In this document: in pieces, positions 1 through 11,237 of the stretch
Position numbering within the stretch: the first letter of the stretch is position 1
Layout of the letters: the number at the start of each line of letters is the position of its first letter
Origin: Borreliella garinii
GTDB taxonomy: Bacteria > Spirochaetota > Spirochaetia > Borreliales > Borreliaceae
Length of the DNA stretch: 64,000 nucleotides
Assembly (NCBI RefSeq): GCF_001922545.1
Contig: NZ_CP018744.1
Coordinates: 496,001-560,000 of the forward strand
Reading direction: 5' to 3'
The notes under the pieces: model-generated
Database searches by the model: none
What the model was told of the DNA's origin: nothing
Seen by the model: the letters and a program-made list of their open reading frames with translations, nothing else
Position numbers and translations under genes: made by a program

Positions 1-168
1 AATAGGGTTGGGCATCGTCCTTTAAAATTAGTTGCCAAAAGTGTTTATGGCAAAAATAATACAGATATTATACTTGATGAGTATTCTATTAATAAGCTGT
101 TTTCAAACAGCAATAACATTAAACTTTTGCAAGACGGAAAACTTGTTGTAATAAAGCAAGAAAATTAA
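1..168 (+). CDS. C-terminal fragment of an unrecognised protein
   Basis: The first 55 codons of the window are open in frame 1 and end in TAA. The 5' part of the gene lies outside the window. The visible tail is a mixed polar and hydrophobic sequence ending KLVVIKQEN, with no membrane segment. I do not recognise the family from this fragment. In Borrelia a hypothetical gene precedes the tRNA-Thr/rpmG cluster, so the position is consistent with that, but no function is assigned. Confidence 0.6.
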   Translation, partial: NRVGHRPLKLVAKSVYGKNNTDIILDEYSINKLFSNSNNIKLLQDGKLVVIKQEN

Positions 169-232
169 ACTGGGTACTTGTTTTTTTCCAAACAATCAAC
201 TAAGATAATAAAGAGTTTTATAAGGAATTAAT

Positions 233-305
233 GCCCTTATAGCTCAGTTGGTAGAGCACCACCATGGTAAGGTGGGGGTCGTCGGTTCAAGTCCGATTGA
301 GGGCT
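233..305 (+). tRNA. tRNA-Thr (anticodon GGU)
   Basis: A 73-nt cloverleaf can be drawn. The acceptor stem is GCCCTTA with TGAGGGC (one G-U pair). The D-arm contains AGCTCAGTTGGTAGAGC. The anticodon stem is CCACC/GGTGG around loop ATGGTAA, so the anticodon is GGT. The T-arm has GGTTCAAGTCC. CCA is not encoded. The gene sits directly upstream of rpmG. Confidence 0.95.
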
Positions 306-332
306 TTTATTGGTAGTTAGGAGTTTTGTTGT

Positions 333-512
333 ATGGGTAAAAAGAAAGGGAAAGGAGCTGTTGAGCTTATATCTTTGATTTGTGAAGAGACAGGAATTAG
401 AAATTATACCACTACTAAGAATAGACGTAATAAGCAAGAAAAGTTGGAATTGATGAAATATTGTCCAAAATTACGCAAACACACTCTTCATAAGGAAGGA
501 AAAATAAAATAG
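333..512 (+). CDS. rpmG: 50S ribosomal protein L33
   Basis: A 59-aa basic protein beginning [19 protein letters not shown], with the L33 elements TTTKNRRN and [16 protein letters not shown]. The usual length of L33 is 50-60 aa. L33 sits in the 50S subunit near the E site. A GGAG Shine-Dalgarno precedes the ATG. The gene lies between tRNA-Thr and tRNA-Trp and just upstream of secE-nusG, a common bacterial arrangement. Of the four-cysteine zinc motif found in some L33 proteins only isolated cysteines remain, which suggests the zinc-free type. Confidence 0.95.
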   Translation: MGKKKGKGAVELISLICEETGIRNYTTTKNRRNKQEKLELMKYCPKLRKHTLHKEGKIK

Positions 513-520
513 CAAATAAT

Positions 521-593
521 AGGTCAGTAGTTCCAACGGTAGAACGACAGTCTCCAAAACTGTATGCTGGGGGTTCGAATCCCTCCTGACCTG
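521..593 (+). tRNA. tRNA-Trp (anticodon CCA)
   Basis: A 73-nt cloverleaf can be drawn. The acceptor stem AGGTCAG pairs with CTGACCT. The anticodon stem is ACAGT/ACTGT with loop CTCCAAA, giving anticodon CCA. The T-arm is GGGGGTTCGAATCCCTC. The discriminator base is G and CCA is not encoded. It lies 8 nt after the rpmG stop and is probably cotranscribed with it. Confidence 0.95.
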
Positions 594-619
594 TTGTTAG
601 AATTAAAGTGAGGCTTTAA

Positions 620-790
620 GTGTTTAGGTTTATCAAAGATAGTATCTTGGAGCTTAAGAAGGTAACATGGCCTAAGTATAATGAAGTGGTTGAAAATGGG
701 AAACAAGTTTTTTGGTTAGTATTATTTGTTTCAATCTTCTTAGGTATAGTTGATTATCTCATGTTTCTTGTTGTAACTTATGTATTTTAG
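620..790 (+). CDS. secE: Preprotein translocase subunit SecE
   Basis: A short 56-aa SecE of the single-membrane-span type found in many non-proteobacteria. The N-terminus is amphipathic, with the SecE signature ELKKVTWPKYNEV at about residues 10-22. One transmembrane helix follows at about residues 31-55. SecE clamps SecY in the inner-membrane translocon. The start is GTG, chosen because it follows an AGTGAGG ribosome-binding site and gives the usual N-terminus. It is followed 23 bp later by nusG, the conserved secE-nusG pair. Confidence 0.92.
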   Translation: MFRFIKDSILELKKVTWPKYNEVVENGKQVFWLVLFVSIFLGIVDYLMFLVVTYVF

Positions 791-813
791 TTTTATTATA
801 AGAAGGTTAAATT

Positions 814-1368
814 ATGTCTAGAGCTTGGTATGTAGTTCAAACTTATTCTCAATATGAGAAAAAGATAGAGCAAGACATAAGGCTTTTAATAAGCGAAGGT
901 GCTTTTGGTAGTATAGTATTGGATGTTAAGGCTCCTATTGAAAAAGTAGAAGAGATAAAAAATGGTAAGAAAAGAATAAGAGAGAGAAAAATTTGGCCAG
1001 GTTATATTCTTATTGAGCTAGATCTCCCAGAAGTAGGTTGGAAAGATGTTATTGCCAATATCATTAAAGTTCAAGGTGTTATTAATTTTGTTGGTGTTAG
1101 TAAGGGGCAAAAGCCTATTCCCATTAATGATGAAGAAGTAAAAAGTGTTTTTATGCTTACTGGAGAGATTAAAGCAAATAAATCTATTTTTATGCTTTAT
1201 GACTTTGAAGAAGGAGAAAGGGTCAGAATTAAAGGTGGGCCTTTTGATTCCTTTGAAGGACTTATTAGTTCTATTGATTACGAAAGAAAGAAATTAAAAG
1301 TTGCAGTTCAAATTTTTGGAAGGTCAACGCCCGTTGAAGTTGATTTTCAACACATAGAAAAGATTTAA
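814..1368 (+). CDS. nusG: Transcription termination/antitermination factor NusG
   Basis: A 184-aa NusG. The NGN domain begins RAWYVVQTYSQYE and continues through KIWPGYILIELDL. The C-terminal KOW domain contains EGERVRIKGGPFDSFEG at about residues 131-150. NusG binds RNA polymerase, affects pausing and Rho, and couples to the ribosome. The length is normal for the family. It stands between secE and rplK as in most bacteria. An AGAAGG ribosome-binding site precedes the ATG. Confidence 0.97.
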   Translation: MSRAWYVVQTYSQYEKKIEQDIRLLISEGAFGSIVLDVKAPIEKVEEIKNGKKRIRERKIWPGYILIELDLPEVGWKDVIANIIKVQGVINFVGVSKGQKPIPINDEEVKSVFMLTGEIKANKSIFMLYDFEEGERVRIKGGPFDSFEGLISSIDYERKKLKVAVQIFGRSTPVEVDFQHIEKI

Positions 1369-1422
1369 AATTTGATACTAATGGGAGCTTTTAAAGCGTT
1401 ATTACCATAAGGAGATGATATT

Positions 1423-1854
1423 ATGGCAAAAAAAAAAGCAATTTCTTGGATTAAATTGCAGGTTCCAGCTGCTCAAGCAGCTCCAGGAGCTAAAATAGGA
1501 CAAGCGCTCGGACCTCATGGAGTGAGCGGTCCTCAGTTTGTAAAGGAATTTAATGAGAGAACCGCAAAGATGGATCCCGGCATTGTGGTTCCCGTTATTA
1601 TTACTGTTTATAGTGACAAAAGTTTTTCTTTTATTGTAAAAACTCCTCCAGCTTCGATTTTAATTAAAAAAGCTATTGGGATAGAATCAGGATCTAAAAA
1701 ATCCAATACAGATAAAGTTGGAACTATATCAAAAGAAAAGTTAATGGAGATAGTAAAAATCAAAATGCCTGATTTAAACGCAAAATCAGAATCAGCAGCG
1801 TTTAAAATTATTTCAGGGAGTGCGCGCTCAATGGGTGTTGAGGTGGAGAAATAA
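1423..1854 (+). CDS. rplK: 50S ribosomal protein L11
   Basis: A 143-aa L11 with the N-terminal signature [14 protein letters not shown] followed by [12 protein letters not shown], then the C-terminal rRNA-binding domain with [16 protein letters not shown]11 with 23S rRNA forms the GTPase-associated centre and is the thiostrepton target. A strong AAGGAGATGAT ribosome-binding site precedes the ATG. The stop overlaps the rplA start, consistent with translational coupling in rplK-rplA. Confidence 0.98.
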   Translation: MAKKKAISWIKLQVPAAQAAPGAKIGQALGPHGVSGPQFVKEFNERTAKMDPGIVVPVIITVYSDKSFSFIVKTPPASILIKKAIGIESGSKKSNTDKVGTISKEKLMEIVKIKMPDLNAKSESAAFKIISGSARSMGVEVEK

Positions 1855-2534
1855 TGTCAAAAAAGGGTAAAAAATATATTGCAGCTTTTTCTAAAGTAGA
1901 TAAGAGTAAATTTTATAGCATTGAAGATGCAATTTCACTGTTGAAAGAAATCAAATTTGTTAAATTTGATGAAACTATAGATATATCTATTAACCTTAAT
2001 TTAAAAAAGAATCATACTGTTAGAGACACTATAGTTTTGCCAAATCAGTTTATGAAGCCAAAAAGAATACTTGTTTTTGCAAAAGGCGATCGAGCAGATG
2101 AAGCTAGAGCTTTTGGTGCAACTTATGTTGGAGATGATGATCTTATTAATAAGATTAAAAGTGGCTGGGATGAATTTGATGTTGTTGTTGCAACTCCTGA
2201 TATGATGAAGGACGTTGGAAGACTTGGCCCTATTTTAGGGAAAAGAGGCTTAATGCCAAATCCAAAGACTCAAACAGTCACAAATAATCTTAAAGATGCA
2301 ATCAACAGTCTTAAAAAGGGTCGAACAGAGTTTAGAGCAAATAAAAATGGCGTAATAAGCTTTTCTTTTGGTAAATCTTCTATGGACAATGAAAAGATAA
2401 AAGAAAATTATGATGAATTTATCAAGGAAGTTGTTAAAAAAAGGCCAAGTGACTTAAAGGGAGCTTTTATAGACAGTATTTATATTTCATCTACTATGGG
2501 GCCTTCTATAAAAGTTGATTTTGTTTGGAGGTAG
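1854..2534 (+). CDS. rplA: 50S ribosomal protein L1
   Basis: A 226-aa L1. It shows the family motifs [19 protein letters not shown] and [11 protein letters not shown], and a C-terminus ending in [12 protein letters not shown]1 forms the mobile stalk that helps release E-site tRNA, and in many bacteria it represses its own operon. Its start overlaps the rplK stop by one base. Its 3' end carries the TTTGGAGG ribosome-binding site of rplJ. Confidence 0.98.
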   Translation: MSKKGKKYIAAFSKVDKSKFYSIEDAISLLKEIKFVKFDETIDISINLNLKKNHTVRDTIVLPNQFMKPKRILVFAKGDRADEARAFGATYVGDDDLINKIKSGWDEFDVVVATPDMMKDVGRLGPILGKRGLMPNPKTQTVTNNLKDAINSLKKGRTEFRANKNGVISFSFGKSSMDNEKIKENYDEFIKEVVKKRPSDLKGAFIDSIYISSTMGPSIKVDFVWR

Positions 2535-2538
2535 CATT

Positions 2539-3027
2539 ATGAGTGCAAAAATAAATTCTAAAAAGCTGGAAATGTTTGATTTATTGAAAAAATTTATAGA
2601 CAATAAACAAAATCTTTTTTTCTTAGACTATAGAGGTTTAAGTGTATCTCAGTTGACAGATCTTCGTAATAAAATAGAAGGCGAACATGGAGCCTTAAAA
2701 GTTGTTAAAAACAATATAATGAAGATGGTTTTAAAAGAAAAGAATATTAATATTGTTGATTCTTGTTTGGTTGGTCCTACGGTTGTTGTTACTGCATTAG
2801 AAGAGGCTAATGTAATAGCAAAAATTTTTTATGATTTTGTAAAAAGTAGTACCTTAAAAGTAAAGGGTGGTTTTGTTTTAGGAGAGTTTTATGATGAAGC
2901 TAAAGTTCAAGCTTATAGTAAGCTTCCTACCAAAAAAGAGTCTATTTCTTTATTAGCTAGCGTGTTAAAAGCGCCAGTTTCTAAGCTTGCAAGAACCTTG
3001 AAAGCTTTGGCTGATGTTAAAAATTAA
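2539..3027 (+). CDS. rplJ: 50S ribosomal protein L10
   Basis: A 162-aa L10 with [18 protein letters not shown] and [12 protein letters not shown], the normal pattern of the family. L10 anchors L7/L12 dimers on the ribosomal stalk. A longer frame begins 24 bp upstream, but ATG at 2539 is chosen because TTTGGAGG lies 8-15 bp before it and because [13 protein letters not shown] is the usual N-terminus. It is separated from rplL by a short hairpin-bearing gap. Confidence 0.96.
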   Translation: MSAKINSKKLEMFDLLKKFIDNKQNLFFLDYRGLSVSQLTDLRNKIEGEHGALKVVKNNIMKMVLKEKNINIVDSCLVGPTVVVTALEEANVIAKIFYDFVKSSTLKVKGGFVLGEFYDEAKVQAYSKLPTKKESISLLASVLKAPVSKLARTLKALADVKN

Positions 3028-3032
3028 CATGG

Positions 3033-3070
3033 CAGTGTTAGTCTTAATTTTTGAGTGCATGCTATCACTG
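3033..3070 (+). other. Hairpin in the rplJ-rplL gap
   Basis: CAGTGTTAG at 3033-3041 and CTATCACTG at 3062-3070 are complementary apart from one mismatch, with a loop of about 20 nt. No T-run follows, so it is not a clear terminator. It could be an RNA processing or translational-control element between L10 and L7/L12. The function is inferred. Confidence 0.35.
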
Positions 3071-3097
3071 TAAAATGAAAATATATAAGGAGTTAAT

Positions 3098-3472
3098 ATG
3101 GCACTAAGCAAAGAAGATATTTTAACCTGGCTTGAGGGTGCAAAAACTATGGAAGTTGTTGACCTTGTAACAGCTATTGAGGAAAAGTTTGGAGTAACTG
3201 CCGCTATTTCTGCTGTCGGAGGGGGTGCTGCTTCAACAGGCTCAACTGATTCTGAAGAACAAACTGAATTTGATGTAATTCTTATGTCTTTTGGTGATAG
3301 TAAGATAAATGTTATAAAAGAGGTTAGATCTATTACAGGGCTTGGTCTTGGAGAAGCTAAGGCTTTAGTTGAATCTGCCCCTAAAGCTATTAAAGAAGGT
3401 CTTTCTAAGTCAGATGCTGAGGAATTAAAAAAGAAACTTGAGGCAGTTGGCGCAAAAGTTGAAGTTAAATAA
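3098..3472 (+). CDS. rplL: 50S ribosomal protein L7/L12
   Basis: A 124-aa L7/L12. It has a helical N-terminal dimerisation domain, a flexible Gly/Ala/Ser hinge ([16 protein letters not shown]) and the globular C-terminal domain with [20 protein letters not shown]. The C-terminal domain recruits translational GTPases. An AAGGAG ribosome-binding site precedes the ATG. It is followed by an 83-bp gap with a stem-loop and then rpoB. Confidence 0.98.
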   Translation: MALSKEDILTWLEGAKTMEVVDLVTAIEEKFGVTAAISAVGGGAASTGSTDSEEQTEFDVILMSFGDSKINVIKEVRSITGLGLGEAKALVESAPKAIKEGLSKSDAEELKKKLEAVGAKVEVK

Positions 3473-3502
3473 AAAAATTAAAAATATATCAAAGTTGTTA
3501 TT

Positions 3503-3525
3503 CCGCATGTCTTTATGATATGCGG
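3503..3525 (+). promoter_or_regulatory. Stem-loop between rplL and rpoB (attenuator or processing site candidate)
   Basis: CCGCATGTC (3503-3511) pairs with GATATGCGG (3517-3525) around a 5-nt loop. This gives nine base pairs including one G-U pair, and it is GC-rich for this genome. No uninterrupted T-run follows, so it would be a weak terminator. The position matches the rplL-rpoB attenuator and RNase III site of E. coli. The analogous role is inference. Confidence 0.5.
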
Positions 3526-3555
3526 CTTGTTATGTCTTAAAAAAGGAGTCTTTTA

Positions 3556-6500
3556 ATGATAAAAAGAGTTCATCTGGGACAAGGAAGAGCTGATGAGATT
3601 TTAGACCTACCTAACCTGATAGAAATACAATTAAATTCTTATGAAAAATTTTTACAACTTGATAAATTAAAAAATAAAAAACCTTTACTTAATGAAGGCC
3701 TTGAGTCTGTTTTTAGAAATATATTTCCCATCAAAAGTGGAAATGGTGATGTTGCTCTTGAGTATGAAAGGTACTATATAGAAAACGATGCCCTTAATTT
3801 TACAGAAAAAGAATGTAAAAGAAAGGGTCAAAGTTATGAAGCTGTTTTAAAAGTAAGACTAAATTTACAATTTTTGACTACTGGAGAAATAAGGCAAAAA
3901 GACGTTTATATGGGAACTATTCCTTTAATGACAGAAAGGGGAACTTTTATTATTAATGGGGCCGAGAGGGTTGTTGTTTCTCAAATTCATAGATCCCCAG
4001 GAGTTGTTTTTTATAAAGAAAAAGATTTGTATTCTGCCAGAATAATTCCTTATCGTGGTTCTTGGTTAGAATTTGAGATTGATTCTAAAAAAGATTATCT
4101 TTATGTAAAGATAGATAGAAAAAAAAGGATACTCATAACTCTTTTTTTAAGAGCTTTAGGATTTGATACGAGAGAAAAAATAATAGAAACTTTTTATAAC
4201 ATTAAAAAAATTAAAGTTGAAGACGGCACAAAAAGAGACCTTCCAGGTCAATATTTAGCTAAGAACATTAACATAAGAGAGAATATGTATTATCGAGCAG
4301 GAGATAAGATTACTCTACAAGATGTTGAAGATTTTTTGCAAAATGGAGTAAATGAAATAGAGCTTGTTGATTTTGATGGTTATGATGCTATTTCTGGAAA
4401 GTGCTTTGTGAGTTCAAATGTTATTTTAAATTGTCTTGAGAAAGAGGATGCCTTTTTTGCATTAAAGGATGGCTCTAAAGAGCTTCCAAAAGAATCAGTT
4501 ATGCTTGCTGTGTATGGGGCTCTTTTCCCTGGTGAACCAATATCGATTGATAATGCTGAAAATGATTTAAAAACTATATTCTTTTCTGAAAGAAGATATG
4601 ATCTTGGGCGTGTGGGGCGCTATAAACTTTCTAAAAAATTTGGATTTGACGACTTAAGTACATCGGTTTTAACTATGGATGATATTGTTAACACAATATC
4701 TCATCTTTTAAGAATATATGAAGGTCATGATATTCTTGATGATATTGATCATTTAGGAAATAGAAGAGTGCGTTCTGTTGGAGAGCTTCTTACCAATATA
4801 TATAAAGGCGCGATGTCAAGAGTTGAAAAAATTGCTAAAGATAGAATGTCTAATAAGGAAGTTTTTAATCTAAAGCCCCAAGAGTTAATAAGTGTTAAAC
4901 CTATTGTATCTGCTGTTAAAGAATTTTTTGCAACCAGCCAGCTTTCGCAGTTTATGGATCAGGTCAATCCTTTGGCCGAACTTACCCACAAAAGGCGTCT
5001 TAATGCCCTTGGACCAGGGGGACTTTCAAGAGATAGAGCAGGATTTGAAGTAAGAGATGTCCATTACACCCATTATGGCAGAATGTGTCCTATTGAAACT
5101 CCTGAAGGACCAAATATTGGACTTATTGTTTCTTTAGCTACTTATTCGAGAGTTAATGATTATGGTTTTTTGGAAACTCCCTATAGGAAAGTTGTTAATG
5201 GAGAAGTGACTGACGAATTAGAATATTTATCTGCTATTGATGAAGAGAAAAAGTGTATTGCGCAGGCCAATGCTGCCTTTAATTCTAATGGAAAGTATCT
5301 TGAAGATTTAGTTTCTGTTAGAATTTCTGGTGATTATACTACAACAAGCCCCAAAAATATAGACTATATGGATGTCTCCCCTAGGCAGCTAATTTCAGTA
5401 TCTTCGGCATTAATTCCTTTTCTTGAGCACAATGATGCAAATCGAGCTCTTATGGGTTCTAATATGCAAAGACAAGCAGTACCCCTGCTTTTCCCTAAAC
5501 CCCCGATTGTTGGCACAGGGATGGAAAGTATTGTTGCAAAGGATTCAGGAGTAGTAGTTAAGGCTAAAAGAAGTGGGGAAGTTGTTCTTGCAACAAGTAA
5601 TAAAATAGTTGTTAAGCCTTTTGAATCAGAAAATGCTAAAGATTTAGATGAATACCATATTGTTAAGTATGAACGGACAAATCAAGATACTTGTTTTAAT
5701 CAATCCGTTTTGGTTAAAGAGGGCCAAAAGGTTGAAAGGGGAGAGATAATAGCTGATGGTCCTGCTACTAGATATGGAGAGCTTGCTCTTGGTAATAATT
5801 TATTACTAGGGGTTATTCCTTGGAATGGGTTTAATTATGAGGATGCTATATTAATCTCTGATAAAATTGTAAAGGAAGATCTTTATACATCTATTCATAT
5901 TAAAGAATTTAGCATAGAGGTAAGAGAAACTAAACTTGGTCCTGAGAAGGTTACAGGAGATATACCAAATGTTAGCGAGAAGATACTAAACAAATTAGAT
6001 GAAAATGGGATTATACGGATAGGAACCTATGTGAAGCCTGGTGATATTTTGGTTGGTAAAGTTACTCCAAAATCAGAAGGAGACATTACTCCTGAATTTA
6101 GACTTTTAACTTCCATTTTTGGAGAAAAAGCAAAAGATGTTAAAAATAATTCTTTAAAAGTTCCTCATGGCACTGAAGGTACAGTTATTGATGTTCAAAG
6201 GATTACTAAAGAGGATGTTGGCAATCTTGCTCCTGGGGTTGAGGAGATACTTAAAGTTTATGTTGCTAAAAAAAGGAAGCTTAAAGAGGGTGATAAAATG
6301 GCTGGACGACATGGCAATAAAGGTGTTGTTGCAAAAATTCTTCCTGTTGAAGATATGCCTTATCTTGCAGACGGAACCCCTCTTGACATATGCTTAAATC
6401 CTTTAGGAGTTCCATCTAGGATGAATATTGGACAGTTAATGGAATCGCAATTAGGCCTTGCTGGTAAATATCTTGGTGAATCTTATAATGTTCCTGTTTT

Positions 6501-7023
6501 TGAATCTGCCACAAATGAACAAATTCAAGAAAAATTGAAAAAAGCTGGATTTAATCCAACTTCTAAAGAAATTTTATATGATGGTTATACAGGAGAGCCG
6601 TTTGAAAATGAAGTAATGGTTGGAGTGATTTACATGCTTAAACTTCACCACCTTGTTGATGATAAAATGCATGCAAGATCAACAGGACCATATTCTCTTG
6701 TTTCTCAACAACCTCTTGGAGGAAAAGCTCAATTTGGTGGGCAAAGACTTGGAGAAATGGAGGTTTGGGCCCTTGAGGCTTATGGTGCAGCTCACACTCT
6801 TCAAGAACTTTTAACAGTTAAATCTGATGATATGTCGGGTAGAGTCAAGATATATGAAAATATAGTAAAAGGCGTTCCTACTAATGTATCAGGTATTCCT
6901 GAGTCTTTTAATGTGCTAATGCAAGAGCTTAGAGGACTTGGACTTGATTTGTCAATTTACGATGAAAGTGGGAATCAAGTTCCTTTGACAGAAAAAGAAG
7001 AAGAATTGATTAATAAAAGCTAG
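3556..7023 (+). CDS. rpoB: DNA-directed RNA polymerase subunit beta
   Basis: A 1155-aa beta subunit, the compact length typical of spirochaetes. The fork/rifampicin region reads [20 protein letters not shown] and continues [20 protein letters not shown]. Downstream are [22 protein letters not shown] with the catalytic-centre basic residues, and the C-terminal clamp sequence [20 protein letters not shown]. At the position equivalent to E. coli Ser531 there is Asn483, a residue linked in the literature to natural rifampicin resistance of Borrelia. rpoB is followed 15 bp later by rpoC. Confidence 0.98.
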   Translation: MIKRVHLGQGRADEILDLPNLIEIQLNSYEKFLQLDKLKNKKPLLNEGLESVFRNIFPIKSGNGDVALEYERYYIENDALNFTEKECKRKGQSYEAVLKVRLNLQFLTTGEIRQKDVYMGTIPLMTERGTFIINGAERVVVSQIHRSPGVVFYKEKDLYSARIIPYRGSWLEFEIDSKKDYLYVKIDRKKRILITLFLRALGFDTREKIIETFYNIKKIKVEDGTKRDLPGQYLAKNINIRENMYYRAGDKITLQDVEDFLQNGVNEIELVDFDGYDAISGKCFVSSNVILNCLEKEDAFFALKDGSKELPKESVMLAVYGALFPGEPISIDNAENDLKTIFFSERRYDLGRVGRYKLSKKFGFDDLSTSVLTMDDIVNTISHLLRIYEGHDILDDIDHLGNRRVRSVGELLTNIYKGAMSRVEKIAKDRMSNKEVFNLKPQELISVKPIVSAVKEFFATSQLSQFMDQVNPLAELTHKRRLNALGPGGLSRDRAGFEVRDVHYTHYGRMCPIETPEGPNIGLIVSLATYSRVNDYGFLETPYRKVVNGEVTDELEYLSAIDEEKKCIAQANAAFNSNGKYLEDLVSVRISGDYTTTSPKNIDYMDVSPRQLISVSSALIPFLEHNDANRALMGSNMQRQAVPLLFPKPPIVGTGMESIVAKDSGVVVKAKRSGEVVLATSNKIVVKPFESENAKDLDEYHIVKYERTNQDTCFNQSVLVKEGQKVERGEIIADGPATRYGELALGNNLLLGVIPWNGFNYEDAILISDKIVKEDLYTSIHIKEFSIEVRETKLGPEKVTGDIPNVSEKILNKLDENGIIRIGTYVKPGDILVGKVTPKSEGDITPEFRLLTSIFGEKAKDVKNNSLKVPHGTEGTVIDVQRITKEDVGNLAPGVEEILKVYVAKKRKLKEGDKMAGRHGNKGVVAKILPVEDMPYLADGTPLDICLNPLGVPSRMNIGQLMESQLGLAGKYLGESYNVPVFESATNEQIQEKLKKAGFNPTSKEILYDGYTGEPFENEVMVGVIYMLKLHHLVDDKMHARSTGPYSLVSQQPLGGKAQFGGQRLGEMEVWALEAYGAAHTLQELLTVKSDDMSGRVKIYENIVKGVPTNVSGIPESFNVLMQELRGLGLDLSIYDESGNQVPLTEKEEELINKS

Positions 7024-7038
7024 GTTTTTGGAGTTTTT

Positions 7039-10000
7039 ATGAAAGAGATAAAAGATTTTGAAAAAATAAAAATTAAAATAGCATCTCCTGATCAAATTAG
7101 AAATTGGTCTTACGGAGAGGTTAAAAAGTCCGAGACTATTAATTATAGAACCTTAAGACCCGAGAAGGATGGGCTTTTTTGTGAAAGGATTTTTGGCACT
7201 ACAAAAGAATGGGAATGTTATTGCGGTAAATTTAAATCAATTAGATATAAAGGTATTATTTGTGATCGTTGTAATGTAGAAGTTACCCATTTTAAGGTGA
7301 GACGTGAAAGAATGGGACATATTGAGCTAGCAGCTCCAGTTGCCCATATTTGGTATTACAAATATATACCCTCTAGGATTGGTCTTTTGCTTGACATTAC
7401 AGCATCTAGTTTAAATTCTATTCTTTATTATGAAAAATATGTAGTAATTGAACCGGGTGATACTGATCTTAAAAAAATGCAACTTTTAAATGAAGATGAG
7501 TACATAGAAGCTAGAGAGCGATATGGAATGTCTTTTAATGCTTCGATGGGAGCTGAAGCTATTAAAACTCTTCTTGAAAATCTTGATCTTGATGAACTTT
7601 CATCTAAGCTTAGGATTCAAATGATAGATAAAGATGATAAAACTGATAAGAAACTTTTAAGACGTCTTGAAATTATTGAAAATTTTAAAATTTCTGGGAA
7701 TAAGCCAGAATGGATGATTATGGAGGTTCTTCCTGTTATTCCTCCAGAGATTAGGCCAATGGTTCAGCTTGATGGAGGGCGCTTTGCAACATCTGATCTT
7801 AATGATCTTTACAGAAGAGTTATAAATAGGAATAATCGTTTAAGGAAGTTACTTCTTCTTAATGCGCCAGAGATTATTGTGAGAAATGAAAAAAGAATGC
7901 TTCAAGAATCGGTAGATTCTCTTTTTGATAATTCTCATAAAAGAAAGGTTGTCAAAGGCTCATCTAGTAGACCTCTTAAGTCGCTTTCCGATGCTTTAAA
8001 AGGTAAACAGGGAAGGTTTAGGCAAAATCTTCTTGGGAAAAGAGTAGATTATTCTGGTCGTTCTGTTATTGTTGTTGGACCTGAGTTAAAGCTGCATCAA
8101 TGTGGACTACCTGCAAAAATGGCTCTTGAGCTGTTTAAGCCTTTTGTGATAAGAAGATTAATTGAGAGTGAGGCTGTTTTTAATATTAAAAGAGCAAAGA
8201 ATTTAATCGAACAAGAAGTGGACGAGGTATGGCAAATTTTAGATCTTGTTATAAAAGAGCATCCCATTCTTTTAAATAGGGCGCCTACTCTTCATAGACT
8301 TGGAATTCAAGCTTTTGAGCCTGTGTTAGTTGAGGGTAAGGCAATAAAATTACATCCTCTTGTTTGTCATGCGTATAATGCTGATTTTGATGGTGATCAA
8401 ATGGCAGTGCATGTCCCCCTTACTCCATCAGCACAAGCTGAAAGTTGGGCTTTAATGCTTTCAACAAACAATCTTTTAAATCCCGCAAACGGGCATCCTA
8501 TTGTTTTTCCATCTCAAGATATTGTTTTAGGTCTTTATTATTTAACGATGGAAAAAAAGAATACTGTTGGGGAAGGTAAAAAGTTTTTAAACTTTAGCAA
8601 CGTTATTCTCGCTATAAATAATAGAAGTCTAGATTACAATGCTTCTATTTATGTAAAAATTGATGGCGAATACAAAAAAACTACAGCCGGTAGGGTTATA
8701 TTTAACGAGGCTTTGCCCAATGGAATTGAATTCGTAAATAAAACTCTTAGTGATTTGGAACTACAAATTTTAATATCAAAAGTTTATGTAGTTCATGGTT
8801 CTTCTACTGTAATTGAAATGCTTGACATTATCAAGGAGCTTGGCTTTAAGTATGCCACTAAGTTTGGGTGCACAATTAGTATGAGCGATATTATTGTTCC
8901 TAATGAAAAGAAAACTTATATAGACAGGGCTAATAAAGAGATTGCTAAAATTCAAAATGATTATGCCAAAGGTGTTATTACTGGTGAAGAGCGCTATAAT
9001 AATGTAGTTTCTGTTTGGTTAAAGACTAACGAAGAACTTACTAATAAGATGATGGAAATTTTAAAGAAAGACAGAGATGGATTTAATGTTATATATATGA
9101 TGGCAGATTCTGGTGCTAGGGGTAGTAGAAATCAAATAAGACAGCTTGCTGGTATGCGAGGATTAATGGCAAAAACTTCTGGGGATATTATTGAGCTTCC
9201 AATTATTTCTAACTTTAAAGAAGGTCTTTCTGTGATAGAGTTTTTTATATCTACAAATGGAGCTAGAAAAGGTCTAGCAGATACTGCTCTTAAGACAGCT
9301 GATGCTGGATATTTAACTCGAAGATTAGTAGACATTGCTCAAGATGTTGTTGTCAGAATAGAAGATTGTGGAACCATAAATGGAATAAAAGTTGAAACTG
9401 TCAAAAATGGTGAAGAAATATTAGAATCTTTAAAAGAAAAAGCTGTTGGGAGCTATTCCATTGAAAGAATAAAAAATCCAATTACTGGTGAGATCGTTTT
9501 AGATGCAAATGAAGAAATCTCAGAAGCCAAAATAGAATTATTAGAGAAAATTGGTATTGAAAAGCTTGTGATTAGATCTGTTTTAACATGTGAAGCTGAG
9601 CATGGTGTTTGTCAAAAATGTTATGGTAGAGACTTCTCAAAGAATAAGCCTGTCAATATTGGCGAGGCTGTAGGAATAATTGCTGCTCAGTCTATAGGTC
9701 AACCAGGAACTCAATTGACCATGAGAACTTTTCATATTGGTGGAGTTGCTCAGGCCGGCAGTGAAGATGATAAAATATCTTTAAAGAATGCTTTTATACT
9801 TAATAGTATAGAGGGTTTTAATGTTAATGTTGACAATGGAATTCTTTTCACAAGAAAAGGAACTTTAAAAATAATCAATGTTTTTTATGAGGAAAAAATT
9901 AAGAACATAAAAGAGATTAAAGTTTCAGATTCTCAAAGAGTAATCAAAGGAATTTCTTTGTTTGTTAATAAAAAGGGTGTAGAGATTCTCTCTTCTTATA

Positions 10001-11172
10001 TTGGTTATGCTAAATTAAGAGACGATAAATTTTTAATAGTATCAGAAGAGCAAGAAGTTGCTTTAAAAGCTGGCACAAAGCTTGAAATAGGGGTTGGTGA
10101 TTATGTTGAATCAGGTAAAGTTATCGGTACATTTGATCCATTTGCAGAGCCTATTATTGCAGAAGTTAAAGGCAAAATTAAATTTAAGGACATTATTTTA
10201 GGGACCACCCTTAAAGAAGAGATTAATACTGAAACAGGAAATGTTGAGAAAAGAATTACAGATAATGTTTTTGAATCTCTTGATCCTAGGATTTTTATTA
10301 TTGATAGTAGTGGTATGGAGGTTGCATCTTATGTATTACCAGGAGATGCTTATCTTCAAGTTGAAGATGGTCAAAATATTAATATAGGAGATGTTATTGC
10401 AAAACTTTCTAAAGGCTCTGAAAAAACTCAAGATATTACAGGGGGATTGCCTCGTGTTAATGATCTTTTTGAAACAAGAATTCCTAAGAATTTAACTGAA
10501 ATGGCTAAAGTAAGTGGAATTGTGCAATTTAAATCAATTCAAAAAGGTAAAAGACTTATTAATATTTTAGATGAGTATGGGGTTGAACATAAACATTATA
10601 TTCCAGCCGGTAAGCATCTTTTGGTTAGAGATGGAGATGTTGTTAAAGCAGGCGATATGCTTTGTGATGGCAGAATTAATCCTCATGATGTGCTTGAAAT
10701 TTTAGGCGGGATTAGTTTGCAAGAGTTTCTGTTGGCAGAAATTCAGGATGTTTATCGAAAGCAGGGTGTTAGCATTAATGACAAACATATTGGTGTGATA
10801 ATTAAACAAATGATGAAAAAGGTTAAGATTGTAGCAGTTGGTGATACCAATTTTGTTTATGGACAAAAGGTAGATAAGCATACTTTTTATGAGCAAAATA
10901 GAAAAGTAATCGAACAAGGTGGTGAGCCAGCAATAGCAAGTCCTATTCTTATAGGAGTAACTAAGACGTCTCTTAATATAGATTCTTTTATTTCTGCAGC
11001 TTCTTTCCAGGAAACAACGAAAGTATTAACAGATGCTTCTATTGCTGGAAAAATAGATGATCTTAGGGGATTAAAGGAAAATGTTGTAATTGGGCATTTA
11101 ATTCCTACTGGAACCGGTATGGGACTTTATAAAAAAATTAAAGTTAGTGAAAATATCGATGCTAAGGTTTAA
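7039..11172 (+). CDS. rpoC: DNA-directed RNA polymerase subunit beta'
   Basis: A 1377-aa beta' subunit. The N-terminal zinc finger is [19 protein letters not shown] (about residues 61-79). The Mg2+-binding catalytic loop NADFDGD is at residues 447-453. The second zinc site is [11 protein letters not shown]. The trigger-loop region contains [18 protein letters not shown]. The C-terminus has [19 protein letters not shown] ribosome-binding site follows the rpoB stop. With rpoB it makes the core enzyme. Nothing is missing. Confidence 0.98.
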   Translation: MKEIKDFEKIKIKIASPDQIRNWSYGEVKKSETINYRTLRPEKDGLFCERIFGTTKEWECYCGKFKSIRYKGIICDRCNVEVTHFKVRRERMGHIELAAPVAHIWYYKYIPSRIGLLLDITASSLNSILYYEKYVVIEPGDTDLKKMQLLNEDEYIEARERYGMSFNASMGAEAIKTLLENLDLDELSSKLRIQMIDKDDKTDKKLLRRLEIIENFKISGNKPEWMIMEVLPVIPPEIRPMVQLDGGRFATSDLNDLYRRVINRNNRLRKLLLLNAPEIIVRNEKRMLQESVDSLFDNSHKRKVVKGSSSRPLKSLSDALKGKQGRFRQNLLGKRVDYSGRSVIVVGPELKLHQCGLPAKMALELFKPFVIRRLIESEAVFNIKRAKNLIEQEVDEVWQILDLVIKEHPILLNRAPTLHRLGIQAFEPVLVEGKAIKLHPLVCHAYNADFDGDQMAVHVPLTPSAQAESWALMLSTNNLLNPANGHPIVFPSQDIVLGLYYLTMEKKNTVGEGKKFLNFSNVILAINNRSLDYNASIYVKIDGEYKKTTAGRVIFNEALPNGIEFVNKTLSDLELQILISKVYVVHGSSTVIEMLDIIKELGFKYATKFGCTISMSDIIVPNEKKTYIDRANKEIAKIQNDYAKGVITGEERYNNVVSVWLKTNEELTNKMMEILKKDRDGFNVIYMMADSGARGSRNQIRQLAGMRGLMAKTSGDIIELPIISNFKEGLSVIEFFISTNGARKGLADTALKTADAGYLTRRLVDIAQDVVVRIEDCGTINGIKVETVKNGEEILESLKEKAVGSYSIERIKNPITGEIVLDANEEISEAKIELLEKIGIEKLVIRSVLTCEAEHGVCQKCYGRDFSKNKPVNIGEAVGIIAAQSIGQPGTQLTMRTFHIGGVAQAGSEDDKISLKNAFILNSIEGFNVNVDNGILFTRKGTLKIINVFYEEKIKNIKEIKVSDSQRVIKGISLFVNKKGVEILSSYIGYAKLRDDKFLIVSEEQEVALKAGTKLEIGVGDYVESGKVIGTFDPFAEPIIAEVKGKIKFKDIILGTTLKEEINTETGNVEKRITDNVFESLDPRIFIIDSSGMEVASYVLPGDAYLQVEDGQNINIGDVIAKLSKGSEKTQDITGGLPRVNDLFETRIPKNLTEMAKVSGIVQFKSIQKGKRLINILDEYGVEHKHYIPAGKHLLVRDGDVVKAGDMLCDGRINPHDVLEILGGISLQEFLLAEIQDVYRKQGVSINDKHIGVIIKQMMKKVKIVAVGDTNFVYGQKVDKHTFYEQNRKVIEQGGEPAIASPILIGVTKTSLNIDSFISAASFQETTKVLTDASIAGKIDDLRGLKENVVIGHLIPTGTGMGLYKKIKVSENIDAKV

Positions 11173-11237
11173 CTTGAAAATAAGTGATATATTTGCTACC
11201 ATTTTATTAATAATTTCTAAAAGGAGAGCGTTGATAA

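Noticed and set aside
237..437. Open frame on the minus strand across tRNA-Thr and rpmG
   Set aside because: It overlaps a sure tRNA and a sure ribosomal protein gene in antisense and has no ribosome-binding site or family resemblance.
524..706. Open frame on the minus strand across tRNA-Trp and secE
   Set aside because: It is the antisense shadow of tRNA-Trp and secE; no supporting signal.
6167..6397. Open frame inside rpoB in another phase
   Set aside because: rpoB is complete and conserved across it; the alternative product is low-complexity Leu/Lys sequence.
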